Shown piece by piece: positions 1-9,535 of a stretch of 64,000 nucleotides of DNA. Each line of letters begins with the position of its first letter. Position 1 is the stretch's first letter. The notes beneath the pieces were generated by a model, which made no database searches, was not told the DNA's origin, and saw only the letters and a list, made by a program, of their open reading frames with translations. This stretch comes from DASQZK01 sp963809925 (GTDB taxonomy: Bacteria; Bacteroidota; Bacteroidia; Bacteroidales; GCA-2748055): assembly GCA_963809925.1 (NCBI GenBank), contig CAWELH010000003.1:186001-250000 (forward strand), given 5' to 3'. The position numbers were made by a program, and so were the translations under genes.

Positions 1-1707
1 GTATATGACGGGAAAATTGGAAAGCACAACGGCAGCCATTATGAGATCAGTAAAGGAGTACTTACTATTTCTGCAGGTCAACCCTTCGAATGGAAAGATT
101 CTCTGGAATATGCACTTAGCAATGAGGGGAAGTGGCAAGATTTGGATTGGAATGCAGAGAGTCGTTATCTCCGGCTTAAGAAATCATCGACAGAACAATA
201 CCTGTGGCAGGGACTCGGTCCGTATAACTGCGACCTGGCCATAAACGAGATTATACTCGAAGGCTATCCGGTTGAGAAGGAAAAGCCGGAACCTAAGGTG
301 GAACACAACCCTTCTTCAATCACGGTCGATCAGTTTATGGGCATGAATTCATACATTTCAACACCGGACAGGGTGCATGATGCCATTGGAAACGTTCGTG
401 AATACCATCACTGGGACTGGAACGGTGTCCAGGATGTGAACACCCCGATTTCATGGGATCCGGTAAAAAATGTTGGCGATATTGATGGATATTATAAGAA
501 GCTTTTTGATCGCGGCATCGTGGTGGCACCCTGTTTTGTAGGTTTCGTGACGCCCGGCAAAGAGATGATCAGGCCCTGCTTTGGAAGCGATCCCTCGGAA
601 CCAGCTTCATATGCCCTGATGGCGGATTTTTTATTTCAGTTTTCGGCGCGGTACGGACACCGTAAACTCGCTGACAGCCTTTTGAGAACCACGGAGCCTT
701 CACCCAAAAAGAGCGGACTGGGCTGGCTGTCATACATCGAAAACTGGAACGAAGGAGATCGGTACTGGGGTGCCCCGGAAGAGCACTTTACACCATACCA
801 GTTCGCCGCTTTTTGCAGTGCATGTTACGACGGTGACCAGGGTAGAATGGGTTCCCGCTTCGGGGTGAAAAATGCCGATCCGGAGATGAAACTTGTGTTG
901 GGTGGATTGGCTACTGTCGAGCCGGGATTCGTGCAATCGATGAAACTCTGGGCCGACCAATACCGGAACGGCTCATTCCCTGCCGATGTACTGAATTTTC
1001 ATCATTACAACAATACGGAAGGAATGCAGCACTCAACACGGGAGGCTCACGGCGTAAGTCCGGAAGCCGATCATTTTAAGGAACGGATGCAACGGCTGGT
1101 CGAATGGAGGGACAACAACCTGCCCGGAAAAGAGGTATGGATCAGTGAGTTCGGATGGGACACGGGTGAGAATTCATTTATCTCCGCGACGGGTCACACA
1201 GGCTATCCCGATAAAATCGGACTGTTTGAACTGCAGGCAATCTGGATGATCCGCGGATATCTGGCGGGAACTGCGGCAGGAGTCGACCGGATGATGATGT
1301 TCCTGGCAAACGATCTTCCGGGAGAAGGCACCTTCACAAATTCAGGATTTACAAACCGCGATGGTAGCTTTAAACCTTCATGGTACTATACCTGTGCCAT
1401 GAGGTCATGTCTTTCCGGAATGGTATTTCTGGATGAATACCCGTCAGACAATGCTGATGTAAGGATCTACCGTTTTAAAAATCAATCAACGGGCAAAGGA
1501 GCCTACGTCCTCTGGTGTCCGACGAGTGACGGTACAGAAATCAACGAATTCATCCTCAGTTTTCCCGTTGATCCGGGAGCTGTATCTCAAATGACCCTTA
1601 CCGACAAACAAGAAAAAGGAGAATGGAAAGATCTGGAAGTTGCTGGGAATTCCGTCAAAATCAATGTAAGTGAAAAACCTGTTTTCGTGGTAACGGAAGA
1701 CATTTAA
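1..1707 (+). CDS. Putative clan GH-A glycoside hydrolase, 5' end outside window
   Basis: The frame is open from base 1, so the gene starts upstream; 568 codons are visible. The first ~90 residues look like a galactose-binding/F5-8C-like beta-sandwich tail and are followed by a (beta/alpha)8-type hydrolase. Two acidic residues fit the retaining GH-A pair: the Glu of the WNEG motif (visible codon 251, probable acid/base) and the Glu of WISEFGWD (visible codon 383, probable nucleophile). The C-terminal ~90 residues look like a small beta domain. The next gene begins 13 bp downstream, so they are probably co-transcribed. I cannot assign a GH family; GH39- or GH5-like relatives are possible. Substrate unknown. 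Confidence 0.7.
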   Translation, partial: VYDGKIGKHNGSHYEISKGVLTISAGQPFEWKDSLEYALSNEGKWQDLDWNAESRYLRLKKSSTEQYLWQGLGPYNCDLAINEIILEGYPVEKEKPEPKVEHNPSSITVDQFMGMNSYISTPDRVHDAIGNVREYHHWDWNGVQDVNTPISWDPVKNVGDIDGYYKKLFDRGIVVAPCFVGFVTPGKEMIRPCFGSDPSEPASYALMADFLFQFSARYGHRKLADSLLRTTEPSPKKSGLGWLSYIENWNEGDRYWGAPEEHFTPYQFAAFCSACYDGDQGRMGSRFGVKNADPEMKLVLGGLATVEPGFVQSMKLWADQYRNGSFPADVLNFHHYNNTEGMQHSTREAHGVSPEADHFKERMQRLVEWRDNNLPGKEVWISEFGWDTGENSFISATGHTGYPDKIGLFELQAIWMIRGYLAGTAAGVDRMMMFLANDLPGEGTFTNSGFTNRDGSFKPSWYYTCAMRSCLSGMVFLDEYPSDNADVRIYRFKNQSTGKGAYVLWCPTSDGTEINEFILSFPVDPGAVSQMTLTDKQEKGEWKDLEVAGNSVKINVSEKPVFVVTEDI

Positions 1708-1720
1708 TTATATTTATACT

Positions 1721-3319
1721 ATGAAAATTTCTGGAATAGTCCTGCTGCATCTATTTCTCATGATTCACTTAACCTCCATGTCACAAAGTGGATCAAAGGG
1801 AAGGACGCAATCAGAGAAAGTCAGGTTGATTCAAGCCGCTTACAACGATGTCAAAGGGGACTTTCAGCATATGTTTAACGAATGTGTTGGTGCAGGACGC
1901 AGCAATGAAGGCCTGCGTGCCGACTGGCAGGAGCAGTTGAGAATGGTGAAAGACGACCTCGGCTTCAGGTACATCCGGATGCACGGTCTGCTCCATGATG
2001 ATATGGGGGTATATTTCGAAGACAAGGACGGCGTGGCGATCTATAACTGGCAGTATATCGACGTCCTGTACGATTTTCTGATTTCAATTGATGTAAGGCC
2101 TTTTGTCGAATTGTCGTTTATGCCTGAAGCACTTGCCAGTGGAGAAAAAACCGTATTCTGGTGGAAGGCAAACGTAACTCCTCCAGCGTCATACGATAAA
2201 TGGTATGGTCTGATCAGGGCCCTCGTTGCACATTTTACGGAACGGTATGGGAAAGAAGAGGTTAAAAGATGGTATTTTGAAGTTTGGAACGAACCGAACC
2301 ATCCTGCATTCTGGTCATCCGACATCAATGAGTATTTTAAACTTTACGATTATACAGCAAAAGCCGTAAAGAGTGTTTGCCCTGAATACCGTGTTGGCGG
2401 ACCTGCATCGGCGGGGAATGGCTGGGTAAGTGAGATCATCGGACATTGTTCAGCCGGTCAGATACCCCTGGATTTTATTTCGACACATGCCTATGCGGTT
2501 GACCAGGGATTTTTTGACGCCACGGGTGAATCAGGCACGGTTCTTAGTCCCAACAGAGATGCCATAGTTAATGATGTATCCGGTTCGAGAACGCGAATCC
2601 GGGAATCTGTGATGCCGGATCTGGAACTGCATTATACCGAATGGAGTGCTTCGTATACCCCAACCGATCCAATACATGATACTTACCATGAGGCAACATT
2701 CATCCTGGATAAGATAAAAAGGACCGAAGGTCTGGTGGAATCGATGAGCTACTGGGTTTTTTCCGATATTTTTGAAGAGAACGGTCCCCGCTTCGAGCCC
2801 TTTCACGGTGGATTCGGACTACTTAACTATCAGGGAATAAAAAAGCCGGCTTATTTTGCATACCGTTTTATGAATCAGCTGGGTGAAACGGAATTGTTAA
2901 ACGATGACCCGTCATCCTGGATATGTAAGGATAATTCGGGGAATATTCAGGCTTTGTTCTGGGATTTTACCATCACACATCCGGGTGATTCGGTGATAAA
3001 CCAGGTTTATTATAAACGGGATCTTCCTTCGAAGCCGAAAGGAACAGTTAAAGTCAGGATTACAGATGTGCCTGCCGGTATATACCAGTTGCAGATCACC
3101 AGGACAGGGTACCGTTCGAATGATCCATGGTCCGATTATCTCGACATTGGAGCGCCGTCACAACTCACCAGGTCAGAAGTTCAGGTTATAAAGGACATGA
3201 ATGACGGTAAGCCCTCCATACAGGAAATAGTAAGGATCGGGGAAGGTAGAGATTTTACCAGAATAGTTGAAATGCATGAGAATGATGCTTACCTTCTGAT
3301 CCTTAAAAAAATATCCTGA
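1721..3319 (+). CDS. GH39-family glycoside hydrolase, secreted
   Basis: 532 residues with an N-terminal signal peptide (hydrophobic stretch ending near the SMSQS region). The catalytic barrel carries FEVWNEPNHPAFW, with Glu191 as probable acid/base, and LHYTEWSAS, with Glu307 as probable nucleophile; both are in the positions and contexts typical of GH39 (beta-xylosidase, alpha-L-iduronidase and related retaining enzymes). A beta-sandwich C-terminal domain follows from about residue 430. It probably acts in the periplasm or at the surface. It is tightly packed with its neighbours (13 bp upstream, 31 bp downstream), indicating one operon. Family assignment is fairly secure; the substrate is not. 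Confidence 0.78.
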   Translation: MKISGIVLLHLFLMIHLTSMSQSGSKGRTQSEKVRLIQAAYNDVKGDFQHMFNECVGAGRSNEGLRADWQEQLRMVKDDLGFRYIRMHGLLHDDMGVYFEDKDGVAIYNWQYIDVLYDFLISIDVRPFVELSFMPEALASGEKTVFWWKANVTPPASYDKWYGLIRALVAHFTERYGKEEVKRWYFEVWNEPNHPAFWSSDINEYFKLYDYTAKAVKSVCPEYRVGGPASAGNGWVSEIIGHCSAGQIPLDFISTHAYAVDQGFFDATGESGTVLSPNRDAIVNDVSGSRTRIRESVMPDLELHYTEWSASYTPTDPIHDTYHEATFILDKIKRTEGLVESMSYWVFSDIFEENGPRFEPFHGGFGLLNYQGIKKPAYFAYRFMNQLGETELLNDDPSSWICKDNSGNIQALFWDFTITHPGDSVINQVYYKRDLPSKPKGTVKVRITDVPAGIYQLQITRTGYRSNDPWSDYLDIGAPSQLTRSEVQVIKDMNDGKPSIQEIVRIGEGRDFTRIVEMHENDAYLLILKKIS

Positions 3320-3350
3320 ATAATACTGTCAGGCATTTAAAATACTACTT

Positions 3351-5972
3351 ATGAACAGGTCGCCCCATTTCAGGTCCTACTACATCACTGGTCTTCTTTT
3401 ATTTCTCGTTATTACGGCTTGTACATCAGTAAGTAAAATGGTCACTTTCCCTTATTCCCAATGGACTGTGGGAAAGTTTGGCCAAAATGTCATCTGGAAA
3501 TATGAAAGTCAGATCGAATGCAATAACTCATTCATCGCACGCCCTGTAAACGATGAATGGTCATACTGGTATAAGGAAATCCTGGATTACCGGAAAATTA
3601 CAAGGGAAGAGATCGGGAAAAAAACACCAGATTTGATAGTCCACCTCTCCCCAACTGAGAGTTCACGACTGCACTTTAACAAAATAGGCTTTAATCTGGG
3701 GCTGCTGCCGGGCGAAATGTGTATTGTGCAGGGATCGTTCAGAAATCCCACAATACCGGCTATGGTTTATGTTGATTTCATTCGTAAAAAGAAGGGAGAG
3801 GAGAGCGGGTACATTGACCGGGGTACGATTGAAAATGTTGACAGCCTTGAAATACCCAGTAGTGAGAACTGGGAATCGAAAATCCTAAAGATCAGGGTGC
3901 CGGCCTTTAATCCAGATAGTTTTGCACTGAGTCCGGTGTTACGGTTTGAGAGCTTGGCACATGCCGGGGGCGATTTCTCCGTGAAGGATGTCCGGCTAAG
4001 TGTGCCGTATACTTCTCCCAGGAATAAACTGCTCACCAGAATTGAAAAAGGATTACAACAACAGGAAGCTGACCATGTCCTGAAGATCCCTGAAGAATTG
4101 TCGTGGACAGACAAAAATTTTGTGATGGGCTTTGTATTTATGTGGGATCAGGATTTCTGGGATCCGGTTCAGGGGCAGTACAGGGTTGACAGGTATTGCA
4201 ACAAAATGCTGCGTGAGTTCGGCGGTTTTGGATCGGTGATATTGTGGCAGGCGTATCCCAACATCGGTATTGATGAAAAAAATCAATTCGATTTTTACAG
4301 AGCTATGCCGGGCGGCCTTCCCGCCTTAAAAACGGTAGTCGACGATTTTCATACGAGAAATGTCAAGGTATTCATGACCTATAACCCCTGGGATTTGAGC
4401 ACGCGAAGGCCGGAAAATACCGATGCGGAAGAAATCGCTCAGCTTATCGATTCCTGTAAGTTTGACGGAATCTTCCTCGATACTTGGTCGTCTGCGGCGG
4501 GTGTCGTTTCACTATTCTCCGTTAAAGAATTCCTTCGTGAAGCGATCGAAAAAACCGGAAACAGCGTGGCATTTGAAACGGAGATGACCCCTGAATACAA
4601 GGATCTTATAGGTTACAATGCAGTAACTGGTTCATGGGGACAGGAGATATATCCGTATCATTTTACCGACCTTTCTCTTATTAAATGGATATTTCCGGCA
4701 CATATACAGCACTTTATCAGCAGGGCAAATACCAGTAGAAGACGCGAACTCGCCCATGCGTGGATAAACGGTCAGGGAATTCAGGTCTGGGAGAATTTGT
4801 TCGGCGACATGAACCTCTGGAATGCCGTCGATCGTCAGACATTGCGAAAGATGAATGCCATCTGGAGATCTTACGGTGAATTCTACCTGTCTGACAACTG
4901 GAAACCATTTATGCCTACCGGTAGCCAGTCTGTTCAAATGTCGGCCTGGGAGTCGGGTGACACGAAAATCTGGAACCTGGTGGATGAATCGGATGAAGGA
5001 ATTCACACGGTCCATCTTCCGGCTGATCCTGATATGAGCTATTTCGATCTGTGGAACGGTACAGTTCTTAAACCTTTCCGGTATACCGGCAAATCAACCC
5101 TTGATTTAACGGTGAATAAATTCAGTTGTGTTCTCGGAATCCCCAAAAGTGCCGGAATACCTGAAAAATTACTGAGCTTACAGCGGAAGGAAAGCGAGAG
5201 TACGCTTCCTGATCCCGGTCACGATCCACACACCAATGAGATGTCGCTGAAATACCCGGTTTCGGCACCGGATGTTATTGCCTCTTCCGGTGGAACGGAG
5301 GCCGAAATGCTGAACGTAAAGGGCGGCAGGTATACCTTCAAACTTTCCCATTTAAACCGCGAGGGCCGGTGTTACCCCAATGCAGGTGCCAAAAACAACC
5401 ATGATCTGTTGATGATAAATGAAAACGGGGTAGAAAGTATCCTGCATAATCACGAAGAACAAATCCAAACTTTCAACATCATGCCCACAGTGGTCACGAA
5501 TGCCGAATTCGAGGATTTTCTCGGGGCAACGCATTATAAACCACGGTTCACTGAAAATTTTTTAAAACACTGGGGAGGCAGTGTTTGTCCTGACAGCCTG
5601 AAAAACAGTCCGGTTGTATTTGTTAGTCTCGAAGATGCCAGAGCCTATGCAGCCTGGTCTGGAAAACGGCTGCCCACAGAATGGGAATGGCAGGCGGCTG
5701 CACAGCAATATGGGGATAATTTTAAAAGAAATGAGGTGTGGGAATGGAATGAAAGTGAGCGGAATGATGGCTTCAATCGCTTTGTGACACTTAGGGGAGG
5801 TTGCGGCAGGTGGGTGATGTCAAGCTCCTGGTGGTATCTGCCCGGTGCCTCAAATGGTAATGCAGTTGGAGGCCCGCAGCCTATAGATTCCCATTGTAAA
5901 TATTTCCTGATGTACCCTGGTCTTGACAGAGCATCTACCATCGGATTTCGTTGTATCACCGTACTCAAATAA
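3351..5972 (+). CDS. Lipoprotein: TIM-barrel hydrolase fused to FGE-sulfatase-like domain
   Basis: 873 residues. The signal peptide ends in a lipobox (VITAC, Cys24). Residues about 60-220 look like a beta-sandwich. Residues about 250-560 form a barrel-like domain with DGIFLDTW (Asp377 a candidate nucleophile), resembling glycoside hydrolases of the GH31/GH36 type, but I cannot name a family. A beta-domain follows. Residues about 700-873 match the formylglycine-generating-enzyme (SUMF1/FGE) fold: VTNAEFEDFL near the start, RLPTEWEWQAAA, VWEWNES, LRGG, and GFRC at the very end. The cysteine-pair segment that true FGEs carry after the RGG motif is not present, so this domain probably does not mature sulfatases. 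The fusion is unusual. Confidence 0.6.
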   Translation: MNRSPHFRSYYITGLLLFLVITACTSVSKMVTFPYSQWTVGKFGQNVIWKYESQIECNNSFIARPVNDEWSYWYKEILDYRKITREEIGKKTPDLIVHLSPTESSRLHFNKIGFNLGLLPGEMCIVQGSFRNPTIPAMVYVDFIRKKKGEESGYIDRGTIENVDSLEIPSSENWESKILKIRVPAFNPDSFALSPVLRFESLAHAGGDFSVKDVRLSVPYTSPRNKLLTRIEKGLQQQEADHVLKIPEELSWTDKNFVMGFVFMWDQDFWDPVQGQYRVDRYCNKMLREFGGFGSVILWQAYPNIGIDEKNQFDFYRAMPGGLPALKTVVDDFHTRNVKVFMTYNPWDLSTRRPENTDAEEIAQLIDSCKFDGIFLDTWSSAAGVVSLFSVKEFLREAIEKTGNSVAFETEMTPEYKDLIGYNAVTGSWGQEIYPYHFTDLSLIKWIFPAHIQHFISRANTSRRRELAHAWINGQGIQVWENLFGDMNLWNAVDRQTLRKMNAIWRSYGEFYLSDNWKPFMPTGSQSVQMSAWESGDTKIWNLVDESDEGIHTVHLPADPDMSYFDLWNGTVLKPFRYTGKSTLDLTVNKFSCVLGIPKSAGIPEKLLSLQRKESESTLPDPGHDPHTNEMSLKYPVSAPDVIASSGGTEAEMLNVKGGRYTFKLSHLNREGRCYPNAGAKNNHDLLMINENGVESILHNHEEQIQTFNIMPTVVTNAEFEDFLGATHYKPRFTENFLKHWGGSVCPDSLKNSPVVFVSLEDARAYAAWSGKRLPTEWEWQAAAQQYGDNFKRNEVWEWNESERNDGFNRFVTLRGGCGRWVMSSSWWYLPGASNGNAVGGPQPIDSHCKYFLMYPGLDRASTIGFRCITVLK

Positions 5973-5985
5973 ATAATTTACTGAT

Positions 5986-6801
5986 ATGAAACTTACATCC
6001 ATACTTCTTTTTGCGATACTGATTACAGGCTGCAATAGCGGGCGTAATGCATCTGATCAGTCAGGAACATCAGCAGATCAGGTTGAATTTAAAACAGGGC
6101 AGTGGGTCAGTTTATTCAATGGAAAAAACCTGGACGGCTGGATCCCGAAGGTTGCCGGAGATTCAGCAGGCGTCAATACCTTAGATGTTTTCAGGGTTGA
6201 AAACGGTCTGTTGAGGATTTCATACGACAAGTATGATAAACTGGATAACCGTTACGGACATCTATTCTATGAGAAGCCTTTTTCAAGGTACAAAATCAGG
6301 TTCGAATACCGCTTTGTTGGCGAAGTTCTGCAGGATGCTCCATCCTTCTGCTACCGCAACAGCGGTGTCATGATACATTCACAATCGCCGGAAAGTATGG
6401 GCGTTGACCAATATTACCCGGTTTCCCTCGAAATCCAGTTGCTTGGAAGCACCGATTCGGTTCAGCAGCGAACATCAAATCTTTGTACACCCGGGACGAC
6501 GATATTCTGGAAGGGAGAAAAAACAGAGGAACACATTATTCCGTCCACATCGGAATATTACGTTGGCGATCAATGGGTGACCATTGAGGTCACGGTGGAC
6601 GGTTCCCGTTCGATAAGTTCCGTAATTAGTGGCGACACGGTGCTGCACTGCAGTACACCTCAGGTTGGAGGATTCCTGATGCCCGATGACTATCCGGTAC
6701 CTGTTGGAACCATAGTTGATAACGGATATATTGCCCTGCAGGCGGAAGGACAGCCCATCGATTTCAGGAAAATTGAGCTGATGAAGCTCGGTGATGAATA
6801 A
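5986..6801 (+). CDS. DUF1080 (3-keto-disaccharide hydrolase) family lipoprotein
   Basis: 271 residues, lipobox ILITGC (Cys16). The body begins with VSLFNGKNLDGWIP, the standard opening of DUF1080 (LamG/concanavalin-like beta-jelly roll), and ends with the usual PIDFRKIELMKL strand. Members hydrolyse 3-keto-glycosides made by Gfo/Idh/MocA oxidoreductases, or are uncharacterised hydrolases; the specific activity here is inferred from the family only. It sits 13 bp after the fusion gene, in the same operon. A Tat-type Gfo/Idh protein that could supply 3-keto sugars lies at 28.65 kb. The adjacent downstream GH47 gene is broken. Confidence 0.8.
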   Translation: MKLTSILLFAILITGCNSGRNASDQSGTSADQVEFKTGQWVSLFNGKNLDGWIPKVAGDSAGVNTLDVFRVENGLLRISYDKYDKLDNRYGHLFYEKPFSRYKIRFEYRFVGEVLQDAPSFCYRNSGVMIHSQSPESMGVDQYYPVSLEIQLLGSTDSVQQRTSNLCTPGTTIFWKGEKTEEHIIPSTSEYYVGDQWVTIEVTVDGSRSISSVISGDTVLHCSTPQVGGFLMPDDYPVPVGTIVDNGYIALQAEGQPIDFRKIELMKLGDE

Positions 6802-6830
6802 TATTTTCATCGTACTTTTTTTTATACTTT

Positions 6831-7265
6831 ATGTTGGGATTCATTTACATTCCGTTAATTCTGGTTACTTCAATAGTACTCTCCGGATGCGGGAGGTCGC
6901 TAAAAAGGAACCATTCACTTAGCGGTAAGGAACCGGCGGATGAGGTTAAGCAGGAAACCTCAAGGTCATGGCAGGCTTATAAAAAATATGTGTGGTGGCA
7001 TGACGGCCTTAATCCGCCCTCAAAACGCATGAAGACTGGTACCGGGAATCCCAGTCAATTGCTCTCATCGATGGACAAGGAGGATTATATGCCATCATTC
7101 TTCATCGCATAAACTATGAAATATTTATTCCTGACTTTTTTGGGTGATCAAGGTTCCCTGAAATTTGACCATTTCGTTTTCAGCACCGGAGCAGTCCCTT
7201 TCAGCAAGAATCCTTCGAAAATGAGAAGATCGCTTCAAGACCTGGTATCACATTTTGACAGTTAA
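6831..7265 (+). pseudogene. GH47 alpha-1,2-mannosidase, internally deleted with nonsense codon
   Basis: The start is intact: a lipoprotein signal (Cys near residue 20), then SWQAYKKYVWWHDGLNPPSK, matching the GH47 N-terminal motif (AWxxYKKYAWGHDELxPxSK). After LLSSMDKEDY the text jumps to MPSFFIA-stop-TMKYLFLTF, which matches the far C-terminal GH47 motif SFxxAETLKYLYLLF. The TAA at 7110-7112 stands exactly where the conserved Glu codon (GAA) should be. The frame stays open to 7265 and contains FDHFVFSTGAVPF, a decayed form of the terminal VFNTEAHP motif. About 350-400 residues including the catalytic core are missing. The gene cannot encode an active enzyme. GH47 removes alpha-1,2-linked mannose, which would fit the mannan locus at 34-45 kb. 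Confidence 0.75.
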
Positions 7266-7277
7266 ATTCACAATGTC

Positions 7278-8052
7278 ATGTATAAAATAGAGTTTCTGCA
7301 CCTTAATTTGAGAGTACCGGTTTTATTTTTATTGCCCGTCATCATTACCTTCAGCACATGTAAGAAAGTCAGTCAGTTTTGACGACACCTGTACGATTCA
7401 GGGAAAGGTCGTTACCCATGATGAATTCGGGCTGGAAAATTACGATATGGAAGGTGCTACCGTAGAACTGGACCGGACTGACATAAAAACAACAACGGCT
7501 GCGGACGGCACCTTTACACTGCCCGGTATACCTACAGGCACCTATGATGTGGTGTTATCCAAGGAGGGGTATGCCAGTCGTACACTTTGGGAAACAAAGG
7601 TGTATGCTGTCGATGACAGCCTGGACCTGGGAACGCTGAGCATTTATATGCCGTCAAGCATTGAAATTGAGAATTTCAGGATAGAAAAGGAAGGTGATAA
7701 ATATTTAGCGAAAGGCACCATTTATCATAAGTTTCCCCTGGTTTCGGATGGGGATATAAAGATAGGTCCGGCGATCCTCGTTTTTTACAGTGAAAATAGT
7801 GATGTCTCCCTGAAAGATACCTATTACTTCTGGCAATACTATTTCATCCCTCAACCTTCGGGAACAGAATTCAGCATTCCTGAGATCTCCAGGATTCTTA
7901 GCGGATCAAAAAGATATTATGTTGCGTACGGCATGTCGATATCCAGTAGCATGATGTATGAATATCACTTCGACAGTACCACGGGGAAGTATCAGTCTTT
8001 TTCAGAATTGCTGGGAAAACCCTCGAATATCACTTCATTCAGTACTGAATAA
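7278..8052 (+). pseudogene. Lipoprotein L1 of six-member paralog array, frameshifted
   Basis: ATG at 7278 begins a lipoprotein signal peptide (MYKIEFLHLN to FSTCKK) that runs into TGA at 7380-7382. The rest of the protein continues in the +1 frame: DDTCTIQGKVV, then EGATVELDRTDIKTTTAADG, a typical carboxypeptidase-regulatory-like beta-sandwich, and a C-terminal beta-rich domain. Removing one T from the TTTT run at 7377-7380 restores CKKVSQFDDTCTIQGKV, so one indel separates the two halves. It may be a true mutation or a sequencing error. The 3' part alone (201 codons from 7447) has no signal peptide. It is the first of six related genes up to 12.8 kb. Confidence 0.65.
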
Positions 8053-8062
8053 TCTTTGAACA

Positions 8063-8785
8063 ATGAAAAATTCAATTCAAAACTTAGTACTTCATTATTT
8101 CCTGGCTTTACTTTTGTTGTCGCTGGCAGGATGTAAGGATGATTTCACTGTGACGCACGGTGATATTGCGGGAATCGTAAGGCCCGAAGGAGTGAAAATA
8201 ACCTTCGACCGGGGAGACAAAAAATTCTCAACCGTGTCAGGCGCCAATACCCAATTCATAATGCATGATCTGGAAACCGGCACCTACAATATAATATTTG
8301 AGAAAAAAGACTATTTCACTTACAAGATGTTTGGATTTACATTTCTCGGGGGGCCATCATGCGTTAGTCTTCCTATTCAATATTTGTCTCCTGTGCCACA
8401 AGGCGTTAAGTTTTCCCTCGATTCGGTTTCGTCGCATGAAAGCGGTACGCTGGAACTTTTCGGTTCGTACTCGATGGACCAAATAGGTACGGACGGTTCC
8501 TTTTGGACACGCTGGTTTATCAGCGGCAAACCAGGCGTTTCTTCCAGTCAGTTTCTCCAGACCACGTACTGTTGGGCCTATGTTACCAATGATCTATATC
8601 ACATATATATTGATGTAGATTATGACTTGATAAACAACATCCCGGCAGTTTATATTAAAGGCTACCCCTCAGGTTCATTCTCAGATTATTTCGATTGGGA
8701 CAAAAATGTAGATGTTTATAGTATCGGTAAAGAATCCACCGCTGAATACAGGTTTGAGATTCCCAACGATTTTTATACAGACTAA
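8063..8785 (+). CDS. Lipoprotein L2, carboxypeptidase-regulatory-like domain
   Basis: 240 residues. Signal peptide with lipobox LAGC followed by KDD, the lysine/acidic pattern associated with surface export of Bacteroidota lipoproteins. Residues about 30-100 hold a short Ig-like regulatory domain (GDIAGIVR, HDLETGTYNIIFEKKDYFTY), in which the motif 'D/G-L-x-T-G-T-Y' is shared by the other array members. The remaining ~130 residues are beta-rich with many aromatic residues and no recognised family. It starts 10 bp after L1 and ends 14 bp before L3, so it is part of a tight operon. Function unknown; a surface binding or scaffold role is a guess. Confidence 0.7.
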   Translation: MKNSIQNLVLHYFLALLLLSLAGCKDDFTVTHGDIAGIVRPEGVKITFDRGDKKFSTVSGANTQFIMHDLETGTYNIIFEKKDYFTYKMFGFTFLGGPSCVSLPIQYLSPVPQGVKFSLDSVSSHESGTLELFGSYSMDQIGTDGSFWTRWFISGKPGVSSSQFLQTTYCWAYVTNDLYHIYIDVDYDLINNIPAVYIKGYPSGSFSDYFDWDKNVDVYSIGKESTAEYRFEIPNDFYTD

Positions 8786-8799
8786 ATACCAACACGGAA

Positions 8800-9489
8800 A
8801 TGAAAAATATACTGCTTTATTCTTTTCTTATTTTATCTCTTTCAAGCTGCAAAAAGGAGCTTGATCTGAAAGGTACAATAACTGGGAATGTAGTGTTATA
8901 CTATTATCGCAACACAGACTATATGCCGCAGGGCCTTGTCGTAAGGCTATGGAATGACAAGGGAAGCAGGGAGGTAAGAACAGATGAAAACGGGAGGTAT
9001 ACCTTTACGAATGTAGACGACGGGATTTATAACATTACCTACTCTTTTGAAGGTTTTGGAACGTACACAAGAACCAGTTACGCATTCATCGGATTCGGGA
9101 AGAAGGCAATTATTGACCAGACGGGACTTTATCCTGTGCATGACTTTGATTTTCAGGAGGCGCATCTTACCATTACCGGGGATGTCCTGGGCTATACCAT
9201 CCTGGACGGTTTTCTGACCTGTGCTCCCGGATTGTCGCAAAATGTGTATGTTAACCTGTATCTTGACAGAAACGAGGATGTCAGCAATGAAAGTTACACA
9301 TATTCAACCTTTGATCATATTTGGTATTCCCGTCAGGAAGGTGATACTATTTTCCTGAAGGGTTTTATCAACAACCTGGCAAAAAATGAGGTGTGGTACG
9401 CTGCGGTCTACAACCGTAACATTTCTGACTATAGTCCTCCCACAACCCTGAAAAAATCGTTTAATACTTTGAAACTGACGGTTCAGTAG
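8800..9489 (+). CDS. Lipoprotein L3, carboxypeptidase-regulatory-like domain
   Basis: 229 residues. Lipobox LSSC followed by KKELD. An Ig-like domain follows (ITGNVVLYY, VRTDENGRYTFTNVDDGIYNITYSFEGFGTY), with the DGxYxFTN and G-I-Y-N-I-x-Y-S-x-E-G-F pattern typical of CarboxypepD_reg-like folds. The C-terminal ~120 residues (EAHLTITGDVLGYTIL onward) correspond by position to the C-terminal domain of the paralogs. Same array and orientation; an esterase gene comes 46 bp later. Overall resemblance is greatest to L6 (12079-12789): both have the EGFG segment after the sandwich. Function unknown. Confidence 0.7.
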   Translation: MKNILLYSFLILSLSSCKKELDLKGTITGNVVLYYYRNTDYMPQGLVVRLWNDKGSREVRTDENGRYTFTNVDDGIYNITYSFEGFGTYTRTSYAFIGFGKKAIIDQTGLYPVHDFDFQEAHLTITGDVLGYTILDGFLTCAPGLSQNVYVNLYLDRNEDVSNESYTYSTFDHIWYSRQEGDTIFLKGFINNLAKNEVWYAAVYNRNISDYSPPTTLKKSFNTLKLTVQ

Positions 9490-9535
9490 TACCGGCTTTT
9501 TTTGTATTTTCAGTGAATCAAACCTGTTTACTGCA

